From Ampullaceana balthica (Eukaryota > Mollusca > Gastropoda > Lymnaeidae): DNA of 64,000 nt. A program made the translations under genes and the position numbers. Below, in pieces: positions 63,480 to 64,000 of the stretch. Each line of letters begins with the position of its first letter. Position 1 is the stretch's first letter. The stretch covers positions 1 to 64,000 of the forward strand of contig CALYLW010000121.1 of NCBI GenBank assembly GCA_944989445.1. The letters run 5' to 3'. The notes beneath the pieces are model-generated. The model was not told the origin of the DNA and did no database searches. It saw only the letters and a list, made by a program, of their open reading frames with translations.

Positions 63480-64000
63480 ATCCCCTCACGCTACGTCACA
63501 CCAAGAATGTGTCGATATAATACGCACCACGCAACAGTCTAACATTGGCATTCATAAAGCGTGAAAACCCCATTAACTATCATTCTAGATTACATTGAAA
63601 GCCTTTTCAAATCCATAATTTTGAAACTAAACAAAACAATTACTATATACAAATTGCTGCTAAAATTACGGGAGTTTAACGGTAAGATATTTTTCAAAAA
63701 TTCATTCTCTAAAATTGTTCTAAATATTATTAGCTATCGTTTGGCGTTTGTTTCAACCCAATAGATGTTATGGTTGGCGAGAAATTGACAAAATACTGAT
63801 ATTTTTTCGTTTTTTAAAAATTTTCCAGGAAATCCAGTAAATCTTTTCGTTATTTTTTGGCCCGTGCACATCTTTGGGACCTTCTTAACATATTTTCAAA
63901 AGACCCAAACCCTCTATCTGGTATGGTTCAGGAGGAGTTGCATGTTCAAGCTTGAACGGACAGGGCAGACATTTCAGATATATAAAGGCAATTTTTCCCA
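63480..64000 (-). mobile_element. TTAA-type MITE, second copy, cut by the window end
   Basis: Minus-strand similarity to 11757-12240: TATCTGGTATGGTTCAGGAG, TTGGCGTTTGTTTCAACCC and GGGACCTTCTTAACATATTTT, with TACGTCACACCAAGAATGTG at its other end. The last bases correspond to the subterminal AAATTGCGTTT arm. Confidence 0.75.

Overview
The window looks like animal nuclear DNA, most likely from a mollusc and plausibly a gastropod. It is AT-rich and intron-bearing, and it is dominated by transposable elements: Helitrons, hAT elements, two LINE families, a Penelope-like element, a tRNA-derived SINE and several MITE or foldback families. There is no bacterial gene organisation, no operon, no CRISPR array and no rRNA. 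The mollusc assignment is an inference from the mix of elements and was not tested by any search.

Only one host gene is convincingly visible. It is a three-exon piece (15649-18452, + strand) of a class B (secretin/adhesion/Methuselah-like) GPCR covering TM3 to TM7, with GT-AG junctions that keep the reading frame. A few other exon-like stretches (22.9-23.1 kb, 25.0-25.4 kb, 56.1-56.4 kb) are reported at low confidence.

Layout. 0-2.2 kb holds a repeat family here called T, plus a long-TIR MITE. 2.2-8.3 kb holds three head-to-tail Helitrons. The first carries a broken Rep gene and a ~170-bp satellite; the other two are filled with TTG repeats. 8.4-9.1 kb is a LINE-A fragment followed by a palindromic CG-rich patch. 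10.0-11.5 kb is a hAT element with a small Helitron inside it. 11.7-12.3 kb is a MITE flanked by TTAA. 14.0-15.5 kb is two tandem T copies. 15.6-18.5 kb is the GPCR. 18.9-21.3 kb holds a 62-bp-arm hairpin, a hAT MITE with a perfect 8-bp target duplication, and a SINE. 22-25 kb is minisatellites and other repeats. 25.5-31.0 kb is a 5'-inverted LINE-B copy interrupted by a 2.5-kb hAT. 31.2-33.3 kb is a second Helitron Rep/helicase pseudogene. 33.3-37.0 kb is TIR elements and three tandem T copies. 37.7-40.3 kb is a Helitron-type satellite array. 40.4-41.4 kb is a LINE-B fragment and a Penelope-like GIY-YIG remnant. 44.0-48.1 kb is a nearly complete LINE-B whose 5' half is inverted, with an 8-bp target duplication. 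48.4-50.2 kb holds MITE, T and SINE copies. 50.7-52.9 kb is a LINE-A RT pseudogene. 53.9-54.6 kb is a hAT transposase remnant. 54.9-57.4 kb is a foldback-like element with minisatellite arms nested in a MITE. 58.0-61.5 kb is a hAT inside a hAT, with a LINE-A inside the inner one. 62-64 kb is further nested repeats.

How the parts relate. LINE-A and the SINE end in the same tail, so LINE-A is the probable engine of the SINE. The two autonomous-type Helitron remnants are candidate relatives of the source of the non-autonomous Helitrons. Family T has asymmetric terminal inverted repeats and a 3' stem-loop, as Helentron-derived elements do. I found no clearly new protein system. The most notable material is transposon architecture: tandem Helitrons, a foldback with minisatellite arms, a template-switch insertion, and a motif shared by unrelated repeats.
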